Source of the DNA: a virus
IMG/VR virus record: IMGVR_UViG_3300033233_000004
Coordinates: 62,001-126,000 of that record
Length of the DNA stretch: 64,000 nucleotides
Reading direction: 5' to 3' (one strand)
Numbering within the stretch: position 1 is the stretch's first letter; every line of letters starts with the position of its first letter. Both the position numbers and the translations under genes were made by a program. The notes below the pieces were generated by a model. That model searched no databases. It saw only the letters and a program-made list of their open reading frames with translations, and was not told the origin of the DNA. Of the stretch, positions 52,465-60,221 are shown piece after piece.

Positions 52465-52889
52465 ATTGTGATTACCTTTCTTTGAATTAAATACTCTTGT
52501 AACCTATCCAAAAATACAACTTGAGTGTGATGAATTATCGTTTTTGCTTCTTCAATAGAATAGGGTGCAAAACTATTAATCTCCCAACTAAGCTTTCCAA
52601 AGCCGATATATGGATGACAAAAACCATGTATTGTCTTCTGACCGTGTTTATACAATGAACAGCCAAGATAATACAAGTCTTTATCTTGTGCTTCAATACC
52701 AATTTCCTCTTTTACTTCTCTAATGGCACAATGACGAAAACTATTTTCATCAATAGCGTCCATCTCTCCTTTAGGAATACTCCACTTAGCTTTACTATTA
52801 TCGTTGATAACAGAAGATGGATGAACTAACCAAACTCTTAGATCAAAAACACGTTGTTCATAGAAAAGAATACCCGCCGTATAAATCAC
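52461..52889 (-). CDS. Nudix hydrolase
   Basis: A 142-residue Nudix protein. The box is KGEMDAIDENSFRHC followed by AIREVKEEIG, which fits GX5EX7REUXEEXG with one shift in the first part. PKGEMD near residue 42 and a later GKLSWEINSF are usual. Possible substrates are dinucleoside polyphosphates or ADP-ribose. The gene starts at a GTG overlapping the upstream stop (GTGA), so it is coupled to the kinase operon. Confidence 0.85.
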   Translation of the reverse strand: MIYTAGILFYEQRVFDLRVWLVHPSSVINDNSKAKWSIPKGEMDAIDENSFRHCAIREVKEEIGIEAQDKDLYYLGCSLYKHGQKTIHGFCHPYIGFGKLSWEINSFAPYSIEEAKTIIHHTQVVFLDRLQEYLIQRKVITI

Positions 52890-53179
52890 TTCTCGTCTTC
52901 TTCTTTCACAATAGATTTCTTGATAAGATGTTTATGTTCTGATTCTTTGTATGGAATCACCTCTGTATGTCTTGAAATAAGCTCATGTTTATACATAGGT
53001 GGATAAGTAACCATTACATTACCTAAACCAATACTTATCAATTCGATAATTTTGTCACAATCAACAATAACATACTTTTCGCCTACTTTGCCATTTTTGA
53101 TATACATTAATCCTTCCTGCAAAGGATAAGATGGATTATCATAACTTTGGTCGATATGTTCTTCTTGTTTTGACTTCAT
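52886..53179 (-). CDS. Small protein of unknown function
   Basis: About 97 residues, started at the ATG at 53179 with GGAG 7 bases upstream. A central beta-like part (EKYVIVDCDKIIELISIGLG) and a Lys-rich C-terminus (HLIKKSIVKEEDEK). No family recognised. It is in the operon from 53508 to 50931. Confidence 0.6.
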   Translation of the reverse strand: MKSKQEEHIDQSYDNPSYPLQEGLMYIKNGKVGEKYVIVDCDKIIELISIGLGNVMVTYPPMYKHELISRHTEVIPYKESEHKHLIKKSIVKEEDEK

Positions 53180-53181
53180 GT

Positions 53182-53508
53182 TTATCTCCACGAACGCAAT
53201 TGTGTATGACCTTTGACTCCACGATTATGTCTTCGAGCAAGTCTTTGAGCTTTACGAAATTTCTTTCTGGCAACAATAGCTCGCCTCTTACTTTTACTCG
53301 TTTGGTTATTAATTCTCTTATTTGGTGAAACAATCCCTCTTTTGAAACGACGCAGTATTCCCTGTACTGCATTGAGTGCACTATCACTATGTGGATATAA
53401 TTCTGTACCTTCTCCACGTGAGTCTATAAAAGGTTCCGATGGTATCTTATCAGAACGTAGTGGTTGATTAGCAACCACATCAAGTTTCTCGTCTTTTTCC
53501 GAAGTCAT
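53182..53508 (-). CDS. Basic protein of unknown function
   Basis: A 108-residue protein whose C-terminal half is strongly basic (SKSKRRAIVARKKFRKAQRL, then ARRHNRGVKGH), which suggests binding to nucleic acid. AGGAG lies 8 bases before the ATG. It starts the operon that continues through Nudix, kinase and phosphatase. It is just below a terminator, so it likely has its own promoter or relies on read-through. Confidence 0.62.
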   Translation of the reverse strand: MTSEKDEKLDVVANQPLRSDKIPSEPFIDSRGEGTELYPHSDSALNAVQGILRRFKRGIVSPNKRINNQTSKSKRRAIVARKKFRKAQRLARRHNRGVKGHTQLRSWR

Positions 53509-53533
53509 AACAAAATCTCCTGTGAATATAAAT

Positions 53534-53551
53534 GGGGGACTTTCATCCCCC
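53534..53551 (-). terminator. GC-rich hairpin after DUF932 gene
   Basis: GGGGGA and TCCCCC form a 6-bp stem with a 6-base loop just after the stop of the DUF932 gene, followed by ATTTATATT. It is the likely terminator, although the U-run is imperfect. Confidence 0.65.
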
Positions 53552-53562
53552 GTGGGGCTTGT

Positions 53563-54591
53563 TCAGTTCACGTTGATATTGCTGATTGGACGTTTGTCGT
53601 CAGCTAATACCAGTGCATGGTTGAATGCCAGTTGCTTCTTTTGGTAACCAGTACCAAAAAGTAAGCTATCTGCACGAGCATCAAGAGTTTTGAATGTAGT
53701 CTCGTGGTCGATGAATTCAGCTACAGCATTGAAGGCTCCCCAAACAGTTCCTTTCGCTGTTTCCAACTGAGCACCGTGCCCAACTTCAACAAGTTGAAGA
53801 ACCTTGTCTCTTTTCTCTTGAACACGCCCTTTAATGAGGTCAGATGCTTCTTTCTTGATGGGAAGAAGTGTGTTTACATATCGAAGAAGTTCGTCTGGTG
53901 TAATTTTGGCAAGAGCCATCTTGTTGAAAACTTTGCCAATCTCCATATTGTATTGATTGACCAGACCCATCAAACGAGACGCTTCTTCCATACGTCCTTC
54001 CGCAGAAGCTGTATGACGTATGGAAACCTGTGAGAAATTATTATTCAACGCCATATTAAGAGTGTTATTGCATACTACTCTTATTGGCGTGAGCATTGCA
54101 AGAAGAGATGAGGTTCCATCATGCCAATTCGCTAACAACATGTATGGACGAATCTTATCATCTTCATGACCAAGAATCTTGATAAAGTCAGGAAGAACTG
54201 CCAACAAGAAGATTGCACGTCCCTGCTTCAGGATACCAGCCGTCTCGTAGATAGCTTCGCCCTTACCGACCACATTGTCGAAAAACTTGAAGGCATCGAC
54301 ATTCTGGATAGGCGTGTAATTACGACCAACCCGCCCACACAGAATTGACTCGGTACCATCTTGATTAATACGGACGTTGGAAAAGGAGTCGCTGAGAGCG
54401 ATAGTTTCAATGCGCCCGCGCTCTCGTTTGAGAAATGTGGTGTTCTGTCGTTTCTCGACCTTGAAGTTGAAATTGGGAACGTACTGAATTATCTCTTCCG
54501 AGGTAATCAGTTGTTGTGGGAGAACGGTTGCGATACCATGCCACGGTACCAGACCTTTTGTGCTGACCATATTCTCGATTTTGTGTGCCAT
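53563..54591 (-). CDS. DUF932 protein (phage/plasmid-like)
   Basis: A 342-residue protein of the DUF932 family. The core is GLVPWHGIATVLPQ, then VGRNYTPIQNVDAFKFFDNV, then LLANWHDGTSSLLAMLTPIR and VVCNNTLNMAL, and HTASAEGRMEEASRLM. This family is common in phages and plasmids and its function is unknown. The gene has its own promoter (54640-54668), AAAAGGAG before the ATG, and a hairpin at its end, so it is a single-gene unit. Confidence 0.88.
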   Translation of the reverse strand: MAHKIENMVSTKGLVPWHGIATVLPQQLITSEEIIQYVPNFNFKVEKRQNTTFLKRERGRIETIALSDSFSNVRINQDGTESILCGRVGRNYTPIQNVDAFKFFDNVVGKGEAIYETAGILKQGRAIFLLAVLPDFIKILGHEDDKIRPYMLLANWHDGTSSLLAMLTPIRVVCNNTLNMALNNNFSQVSIRHTASAEGRMEEASRLMGLVNQYNMEIGKVFNKMALAKITPDELLRYVNTLLPIKKEASDLIKGRVQEKRDKVLQLVEVGHGAQLETAKGTVWGAFNAVAEFIDHETTFKTLDARADSLLFGTGYQKKQLAFNHALVLADDKRPISNINVN

Positions 54592-54639
54592 AATAGAATC
54601 TCCTTTTTGAGTGATTGGATGACAACTTTTGACACATTC

Positions 54640-54668
54640 AATATACTACATAGAAATTTAAAAGTCAA
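54640..54668 (-). promoter_or_regulatory. Promoter of DUF932 gene
   Basis: TTGACT, 17 bases (ending GTAG), TATATTG on the minus strand. The start would lie near 54633, giving a leader of about 40 bases. The promoter overlaps the stop of the upstream metallophosphatase gene, so the unit is independent. Confidence 0.78.
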
Positions 54669-55411
54669 GTAGCTATATGAAAATTCTTTACATTTTCTTC
54701 TGGAATAGTTATATCAGTAAAAAGACCAGTTTCTGTATCAAATTCAAGAAATGTATACTCACTTTGCAGACAGTCAATATTGTAATTATTACCGATGGAA
54801 CGTATCCCGTTTGTAATACCATCTCGCGCTGCATCCTTATGTATGTCTATCCACAATGTGTGCCCAAATACTTGCTTCAGTCCTTCTACAGGTTCGAAAT
54901 CTAAATTATAATCACACCAAAGTATTCCAGAACATGGTCTTCTACCGCCCCTCGATTGACCAATCCAATGAATCGGAGATTCTACTGGTGTCGATGACCA
55001 TGTAGTCAGGGTTTCTTCTACTTTGTCTAATGTCAAACCTACATTATCCCATAACCCTTTTGAAAGACCTGCATGTGTTACCAATAATTGATGGTCTTTC
55101 AAATAGAGAAAATATTTTGATCGAGCTTTAATAGCATCGTAATATGGTTGTAATAAATAATCTGTTTCTGGATTCCAACCAGAAGCTCTCATGTGTTGAT
55201 ATAAATACGATTCCTCGTGATTACCTCTGATTAAACCACAATCACTACTCAGAATTAAACGCATACATTCAACTTGATCTCTTGGTGTGAATTTAAACGA
55301 ATCCATAATATCACCAACAAAACAAAGTTGATATTGCGAGAAATTTCCAAGTAAGAATTGAACCAACTTTAAATCACCGTGGATATCGCCTATGAACAAA
55401 TACTTACTCAT
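54665..55411 (-). CDS. Metallophosphatase (calcineurin-like), second
   Basis: A 248-residue phosphatase with GDIHGDL, GDIMDSF, RGNHEES and VTHAGLS motifs and a late GHTLWIDIH. It is related to bacterial PrpE/ApaH-type enzymes in motif order, so it may act on phosphoprotein, RNA ends or dinucleotides. Coupled to the small gene upstream by ATGA. It ends in the DUF932 promoter. Confidence 0.82.
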   Translation of the reverse strand: MSKYLFIGDIHGDLKLVQFLLGNFSQYQLCFVGDIMDSFKFTPRDQVECMRLILSSDCGLIRGNHEESYLYQHMRASGWNPETDYLLQPYYDAIKARSKYFLYLKDHQLLVTHAGLSKGLWDNVGLTLDKVEETLTTWSSTPVESPIHWIGQSRGGRRPCSGILWCDYNLDFEPVEGLKQVFGHTLWIDIHKDAARDGITNGIRSIGNNYNIDCLQSEYTFLEFDTETGLFTDITIPEENVKNFHIAT

Positions 55412-55635
55412 TCTTCAAGAGAGCCTATTATGATATTTCGTTTGCGAACAATATCAAAAGCTTCATCTACGTCTACAACCATTTCGGTTTTGATATCTGC
55501 TGGTTTATTTAATGAATATTGCCATTCATCTTTACCAGTCCCTTTACTCTTTTTACAAAAGACAAAGGCTCGGTCATCCTGTTTATGTGTTGCCGCAGGA
55601 AGTGTAAATCCTGTTTCAAATTGAACCTCGTTCAT
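55408..55635 (-). CDS. Small protein of unknown function
   Basis: About 75 residues from the ATG at 55635 (AAGG 7 bases upstream). The part VQFETGFTLPAATHKQDD, then AFVFCKKSKGTGKDEWQYSL has no family known to me. It overlaps the next gene by ATGA. Confidence 0.58.
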   Translation of the reverse strand: MNEVQFETGFTLPAATHKQDDRAFVFCKKSKGTGKDEWQYSLNKPADIKTEMVVDVDEAFDIVRKRNIIIGSLEE

Positions 55636-55643
55636 AATATGCC

Positions 55644-56462
55644 TTATTGATTTGTTATTGAATTCACACACATATCAGTATAATAAGTTCCAGCCATAAG
55701 TTGTATCAGTAATTTATCTATAGCTTCTCTATCTGGCTGTGTAGGTAGAGTAGATGCTAACCAAGCTGATGTTAATTCTTTTTGTAAACCTTCTGCCATA
55801 TCCTGAATAGCAGATAGTGAATATTTCCCACGCTTGATCTCTGTAAGATAATCTGCATCTATATTGGTACGATCACAAATTATTTCACCAGTCCTTAAGA
55901 ACTCAGTCCCTTGTCTCAATAACAAAATGAGACTACTGGCATTCTTTGTATCATAGCCGAAGTTATCCACCATCTCTTTGCGCTTGGCACCCATATCACG
56001 TGTATGTCCACCATTCTTCATACGATGTAATTGACCAAGAGCATATTTTCCAAATGATTCATAAGCTAATTTGCTACTAAAGAGATGTCGATTAGATCGA
56101 AGTAATTGATATTGCCATTTACGAGTAATAATTTTGTTATCTGGTATCCAAAGTATTTCCATCAAATTTGGATTACATTTAAGCATTAGTCGAACTACTT
56201 TATCCATACTATAAACAATGACATCCCAATCACCATCTTCCTCTGATGATTGATGTTCAAATTGTTCCCATTTATCAGGCGGCGCATTATTCAAACCTAT
56301 GATATGTGTCAAAGGCGGTGTAACAAAACCAATAAGGTCATTATCGGAAAGACCTTGGATATAGGTACCATGAAGCATACTTCCTCTATACGCCAAGAAA
56401 ACCGTGTTAGGAAGTAAATCAAACCGTGTTTCTCGACCAAAGAGTTCAGGTATTTGTATCAT
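55644..56462 (-). CDS. RlaP-like nucleotidyltransferase (PF10127 type)
   Basis: About 272 residues from the ATG at 56462 (AAAGG upstream). A Pol-beta-like nucleotidyltransferase core: AYRGSMLHGTYIQGLSDND with Asp-x-Asp, then VIVYSMDKVVRLMLKCNPNL and MEILWIP, the signature of the predicted nucleotidyltransferase family named for its link with RNA ligase. An AHR-like tail of helices follows. The family is thought to modify RNA ends; here a ligase is encoded at 11018. It overlaps the AAA gene end. Confidence 0.78.
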   Translation of the reverse strand: MIQIPELFGRETRFDLLPNTVFLAYRGSMLHGTYIQGLSDNDLIGFVTPPLTHIIGLNNAPPDKWEQFEHQSSEEDGDWDVIVYSMDKVVRLMLKCNPNLMEILWIPDNKIITRKWQYQLLRSNRHLFSSKLAYESFGKYALGQLHRMKNGGHTRDMGAKRKEMVDNFGYDTKNASSLILLLRQGTEFLRTGEIICDRTNIDADYLTEIKRGKYSLSAIQDMAEGLQKELTSAWLASTLPTQPDREAIDKLLIQLMAGTYYTDMCVNSITNQ

Positions 56463-57780
56463 ACTTAACCTTTTTTCTTTCCCAATAGCGTTTGATTGCC
56501 AATAGTTCACATTTCTTGGTAAATTGTGCACCCGTTTCACCTTCAGAGGCATTCACAAGTGGTAAAATCTCTGTTAGTGGGTCAAACTCGGTGAGAATAC
56601 GATTTGCAATCATTGTTCTACCAGTCGCATCTGGTGAAATAAATTCAACCAATTTATCAATTCTACCCGGTCTTGTACTTTCACCTTGTTTATTCAATAT
56701 ACCTAAAGCCGAATCAATTCTCGAAATATCATTTGCTGTTATAAATGTTAAAACTCCATTCGATTGTTCAACACCAGAAATACAGTTGAGTAAACTATCA
56801 AGGGTCATAGCATTTTGGTTCATTTTATGTCCAACATTGAAATTACCATCCTTGTCAAACAGACGGTCGATATCTTCAAATAAAGCAACACACGGAGCAT
56901 GTTCAAGCATGTATTGCCAATTTTTTACTAAATCCTGATTATTCATTGAATTTAAATCAAAAGAAAAAATGGGTATATCCAATAATTGTGCAATGGCTCT
57001 AATGAAACTTGATTTACCAGTGCCAGCAGACCCATATGCGCAAACTCCAAATCGCCAATCAAGTCCGTGGTCTAAATACCACTGTTCAGATTCTTTCCAT
57101 TGTTGTAATAATACTTTCATCTCTTCTAATGAGTTATTCAAAGCCAAATATTCAAATGGCTTTTTTGAAGTTGGTGCACCAAGGTCAGAAAGCGTATATT
57201 TTAACGGACGAATACCAGTTTCGAGTTCTGCGAATGACTTTATATTACGTTCGTCGCCGGATGATGGAGCGGTAGTTTTATTACCTTGGTCATTTCTTAA
57301 TTGGAGAATTGAACCAAACAACTTTTCAATTCTAAATCTTGTTTTCCCGTTAGCATTTTGTTTACGATGATTATATTCATCTATAGCATTAATCAATAAC
57401 TCTTCTGTATTAAACAAGCCGCGTACAAATGATATAGTAAGCATATTATTTGGGTCTCCATTATTATTAAATCCTTGAGAAACGAATAATGGTTTCCAAC
57501 CTTTGAAAAATGTTAGTGCTTTACCTGAGCTTTCAAAAGGCACAGATTCATAACGATTACTTGGTTTAACAAATATATCTATGGCAATGTATCGTTTTTT
57601 TCCAATACGACTCGTTTTGAAATTACGCCATAGATATCCCATTGTTGCTTCTGCTATTGTTCCATGTATCTCAAATGAAACAACAACATATGAAGTTAGC
57701 CGTTGAAGAAAACCACGTATTTGATTCCACATTGCGATAATTGCAGCAATAGGGCCGAAGGTCATTAGATCAGCCATCAT
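56446..57780 (-). CDS. AAA ATPase, BCS1-like
   Basis: A 444-residue AAA protein. The N-terminal part starts with a hydrophobic segment (GPIAAIIAMWNQIRGFL) that could anchor it in a membrane. The AAA core has Walker A YGSAGTGKSSFIR, Walker B VALFEDIDRLFD, then LLNCISGVEQSNGVLTFITA, sensor-like and TRPGRIDKLVEF arginine part. The arrangement is that of BCS1-like proteins. In bacteria such proteins are little studied and occur in phage and defence settings. Role unknown. It is next to RlaP and PDF genes. Confidence 0.8.
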   Translation of the reverse strand: MMADLMTFGPIAAIIAMWNQIRGFLQRLTSYVVVSFEIHGTIAEATMGYLWRNFKTSRIGKKRYIAIDIFVKPSNRYESVPFESSGKALTFFKGWKPLFVSQGFNNNGDPNNMLTISFVRGLFNTEELLINAIDEYNHRKQNANGKTRFRIEKLFGSILQLRNDQGNKTTAPSSGDERNIKSFAELETGIRPLKYTLSDLGAPTSKKPFEYLALNNSLEEMKVLLQQWKESEQWYLDHGLDWRFGVCAYGSAGTGKSSFIRAIAQLLDIPIFSFDLNSMNNQDLVKNWQYMLEHAPCVALFEDIDRLFDKDGNFNVGHKMNQNAMTLDSLLNCISGVEQSNGVLTFITANDISRIDSALGILNKQGESTRPGRIDKLVEFISPDATGRTMIANRILTEFDPLTEILPLVNASEGETGAQFTKKCELLAIKRYWERKKVKYDTNT

Positions 57781-57783
57781 GGT

Positions 57784-58047
57784 TTATATTTTCTCCTGCT
57801 GTTTCATTTGGTTGGTTAAATTTTTCAAAAATTCTAAGGGGTATTGTTCCATTGGATGTTCCTTTATATACTCTTCACATTGTACCCATATCCATCCTTT
57901 TCTTGGTCTATAGTGCCGAGTTGTGCCAGTATTTTTTGGGTCAACTTCCAACTTATAGACATAATAGTAATACTCATCTAAGATTTGTTGTAATTCAAAT
58001 AACGCTTTTGATAGTTTGCTGGCAATATTTGATTTGAACTCATCCAT
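57784..58047 (-). CDS. Small protein of unknown function
   Basis: An 87-residue protein. The N-terminal part is helical (SKLSKALFELQQILDEYYY), then YKLEVDPKNTGTTRHYRPRK and WVQCEEYIKEHPMEQYP. No family recognised. Its start overlaps the 29-residue membrane peptide upstream. It is directly before the AAA gene. Confidence 0.62.
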   Translation of the reverse strand: MDEFKSNIASKLSKALFELQQILDEYYYYVYKLEVDPKNTGTTRHYRPRKGWIWVQCEEYIKEHPMEQYPLEFLKNLTNQMKQQEKI

Positions 58048-58129
58048 TACATAAGCTTACAAGTAATGAAACAAAGACACCAACTACAAGAAATAATGCA
58101 ACAACCAATATGAGATGTTTGTATTTCAT
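58040..58129 (-). CDS. 29-residue single-pass membrane peptide
   Basis: A very short gene: ATG overlaps the stop of the deformylase by ATGA and its own stop overlaps the start of the next gene, so both ends are translationally coupled. The peptide is one hydrophobic helix (LILVVALFLVVGVFVSLLVS) with KYKH before it, i.e. positive inside. Such tiny membrane proteins are common in phages and easily missed. Function unknown. Confidence 0.65.
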   Translation of the reverse strand: MKYKHLILVVALFLVVGVFVSLLVSLCNG

Positions 58130-58626
58130 CTGCCATGACACTTTTTGAATTTCTTATTTGAGCCGCAATAACATTTTTCATTACGACCGATCTTTCGATT
58201 GATATCGGTAATTAAAATTCCATCAAGATGATTTGTCTCATGTTGATATACTCTGGAATCATCCCCTGTCAGAACACAATGTCCCATAACATCATCACTA
58301 ACTTCAATTTGAGAATATCGTTCTACCCAACAATACACATCAGGTAAAGACAAACAACCTTCTTCTGATGTAATCATCGGACGGTCAAAACGAATAATAG
58401 TCGGATTAGCAACTCGATTCAAGACTTTCTTGGCATCTTCCAATTTGCCAGAAGCTCCCCAATATACAAAAGCTCTTTTCTTGATGCCTATTTGTGGAGC
58501 ACTCAACCCAATTGCATTTTTATGTTTCTTGATTTCTTCTTCCAATTGAGCAAATATAGATTCATATTCTTCTGGATAAATCGGGTCGGACGGCTTATGT
58601 AGTTCGACGAGATCAGTTACTATCAT
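58126..58626 (-). CDS. def: Peptide deformylase with C-terminal SEC-C motif
   Basis: A 166-residue deformylase. Motif 1 is GLSAPQIG, motif 2 EGCLSLP (metal Cys) and motif 3 QHETNHLDG (HExxH type, with N for the usual D). The C-terminus ends in GRNEKCYCGSNKKFKKCHGR, a SEC-C zinc motif, as seen in SecA. Phage deformylases are known, but the SEC-C tail is unusual and might bring the enzyme to the ribosome or the membrane. AAGGG lies before the ATG. Confidence 0.88.
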   Translation of the reverse strand: MIVTDLVELHKPSDPIYPEEYESIFAQLEEEIKKHKNAIGLSAPQIGIKKRAFVYWGASGKLEDAKKVLNRVANPTIIRFDRPMITSEEGCLSLPDVYCWVERYSQIEVSDDVMGHCVLTGDDSRVYQHETNHLDGILITDINRKIGRNEKCYCGSNKKFKKCHGR

Positions 58627-58637
58627 GATTACCCTTT

Positions 58638-59231
58638 CTATTTACGTGCATAACGACTCCAAATTTCATAATCCAATTGTGCGGGACTCATCTTGAGATT
58701 ATCCGCACAACGTAAGAACATCTCTTCCCAATATAGATACTTCTTACCTGTTGGCGTTGAAGTTGGTACATCTTCTTTATTATATACCTCTTTGAGAAAT
58801 TTCAAGATGTGTGTGTCAAGTACTGCCAATCGTTGATTAGGTCTGGTGTGGAGAATAAAAAATCGAGCCGTCTTAGCTCCAATGCCATGAATCTTTTCCA
58901 AATCTTCAACCGAACACATCCGTAAATTGATACCAGATCGAACCAATTCTGCATATGATCGTGTAAGTACATCATATCTTCCAAGACTGGCCGTCTTAAG
59001 ATTTCTTCTCAGTGTACGTTTTGCCAGCATACGTCGAACTCTTAAGAAAGGAGATGTCCCTTTTTCCAAAGCAAGAAACTTGTCTATTGCAAGCACAATT
59101 GTTTTTGCTGTCTTACCAGCTACTGCTACAGCAAACAAAATGAACTTCTCAAGTTGTGCATCAGACATCTTCTTATGAGGGTCTGGACTTGCTAAATTGA
59201 ACTCTATATTTACTTTGTGTTTTTGTGGCAC
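58638..59231 (-). CDS. HhH-type DNA glycosylase/lyase (EndoIII/Ogg-like)
   Basis: About 197 residues if started at the GTG at 59231; a longer frame from a TTG at 59330 has no ribosome-binding site and overlaps a small membrane gene. The helix-hairpin-helix is LEKIHGIGAKTARFFILHTR followed by LAVLDTHILKFL with the catalytic Asp. No iron-sulfur Cys cluster is seen. The family removes damaged bases (8-oxoguanine type). The start is uncertain. Confidence 0.72.
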   Translation of the reverse strand: MPQKHKVNIEFNLASPDPHKKMSDAQLEKFILFAVAVAGKTAKTIVLAIDKFLALEKGTSPFLRVRRMLAKRTLRRNLKTASLGRYDVLTRSYAELVRSGINLRMCSVEDLEKIHGIGAKTARFFILHTRPNQRLAVLDTHILKFLKEVYNKEDVPTSTPTGKKYLYWEEMFLRCADNLKMSPAQLDYEIWSRYARK

Positions 59232-59256
59232 TTTTTCTTTCTTTAGTCTGTTTATT

Positions 59257-59403
59257 TCACCATTTTCTTTGGAACGTTGTTTCCAGTTTTGTTGTCGAAG
59301 AAAGTATAAGTATGAATGTCCACCATCCAACCATACCAGTTATACAAAGATATATTCCAAGACCAATTGTGATTATTGAAAACCAATTTATTATAAGTTT
59401 CAT
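59257..59403 (-). CDS. Small membrane protein, 48 residues
   Basis: A 48-residue protein with two hydrophobic stretches (IINWFSIITIGLGIYLCI and GMVGWWTFILILSS) and a basic end (FQRKW). GAGGAG lies 8 bases before the ATG, overlapping the stop of the CCA-enzyme gene, so it is coupled. It is too short for most gene callers. Function unknown. Confidence 0.6.
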   Translation of the reverse strand: MKLIINWFSIITIGLGIYLCITGMVGWWTFILILSSTTKLETTFQRKW

Positions 59404-59407
59404 ATCA

Positions 59408-60103
59408 TTACTCCTCAGTTGTTGGTTTTAACCATAGTTGTGGATAAAGCTTAAAAAGGGTATATGTTAACCGCCCAAACTTATTCAAAGCAAGGAGAGT
59501 CTTATATGAATTTGCTTTGAAGCATTTGGTCAACTCATCACGTACTCGATCTACGGAGACAGTATTCAACTTGTTAATAAGCTTATCATTATAGAGACAT
59601 ACTTCCGTCTCATTCACAATCTGAAAGTCTTTCGTAATAGAGAAGCGAATAGCTCTCAACATACGGAGCGGGTCTTCATTGAAGCGGTCAAATGAATTAC
59701 CAACGCATCGAATAAGACCGACAGTGATAGCTGTACGTCCATTATGAGGATCAATATACTCTCCTGTCTCGACATCTTGAGCAATGGCGTTCATGGTGAA
59801 ATCTCGTCTGGCTAAGTCATCGTAGATGGTACCCACTGTAACATTATCTGGTCGTCTGCCATCTGAATAGAAACCATCCCTGCGACATAATACAAAATCA
59901 GCATCACCCAACTTTGGCATCTTAGCCCGAATGGTCAGATACTGTTCCCGTTCCTGCCATATGGTACCACCATTGGCGAGAATGTAGTCACGCATAGCTT
60001 CATAGCTTGGAGCTTCAACAGCGTAGTCCAAATCTTTACCAATAGATAAACCAAGCAACTGGTCTCGAAGGGTTCCACCAACAAGATAAATTTTGATACT
60101 CAT
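59408..60103 (-). CDS. CCA-adding enzyme / poly(A) polymerase family, class II
   Basis: A 231-residue nucleotidyltransferase with VGGTLRDQLLG, the DxD pair in KDLDYAVE, DDLARRDFTMNAIAQD and EDPLRMLRAIRFS, all class II tRNA nucleotidyltransferase motifs. It is shorter than bacterial enzymes because the C-terminal body and tail are reduced. Most tRNA genes here lack CCA, so this enzyme probably completes them. AAAGGA precedes the ATG, and a promoter and terminator lie upstream. Confidence 0.85.
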   Translation of the reverse strand: MSIKIYLVGGTLRDQLLGLSIGKDLDYAVEAPSYEAMRDYILANGGTIWQEREQYLTIRAKMPKLGDADFVLCRRDGFYSDGRRPDNVTVGTIYDDLARRDFTMNAIAQDVETGEYIDPHNGRTAITVGLIRCVGNSFDRFNEDPLRMLRAIRFSITKDFQIVNETEVCLYNDKLINKLNTVSVDRVRDELTKCFKANSYKTLLALNKFGRLTYTLFKLYPQLWLKPTTEE

Positions 60104-60121
60104 GAAGTTCCTTTATGACAC

Positions 60122-60150
60122 AATATAACACATGAAAGTGTCAATGTCAA
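60122..60150 (-). promoter_or_regulatory. Promoter of CCA-enzyme gene
   Basis: TTGACA, 17 bases (beginning TTGACA), TATATTG on the minus strand; the TTGACA is repeated one step on. Transcription would start near 60115, with a very short leader. It lies 10 bases below the terminator of the lipoprotein genes. Confidence 0.82.
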
Positions 60151-60158
60151 GTAAAATT

Positions 60159-60202
60159 AAAAAAAAACTCAACATCTACAATTTCTTGTAAACATTGAGT
60201 TT
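60159..60202 (-). terminator. Rho-independent terminator after lipoprotein protease gene
   Basis: AAACTCAA and TTGAGTTT form an 8-bp stem with a further inner TACAA/TTGTA stem, followed by nine T on the minus strand. It ends the lipoprotein/tRNA unit. Confidence 0.88.
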
Positions 60203-60221
60203 AACAATGTTAATAGTTACT

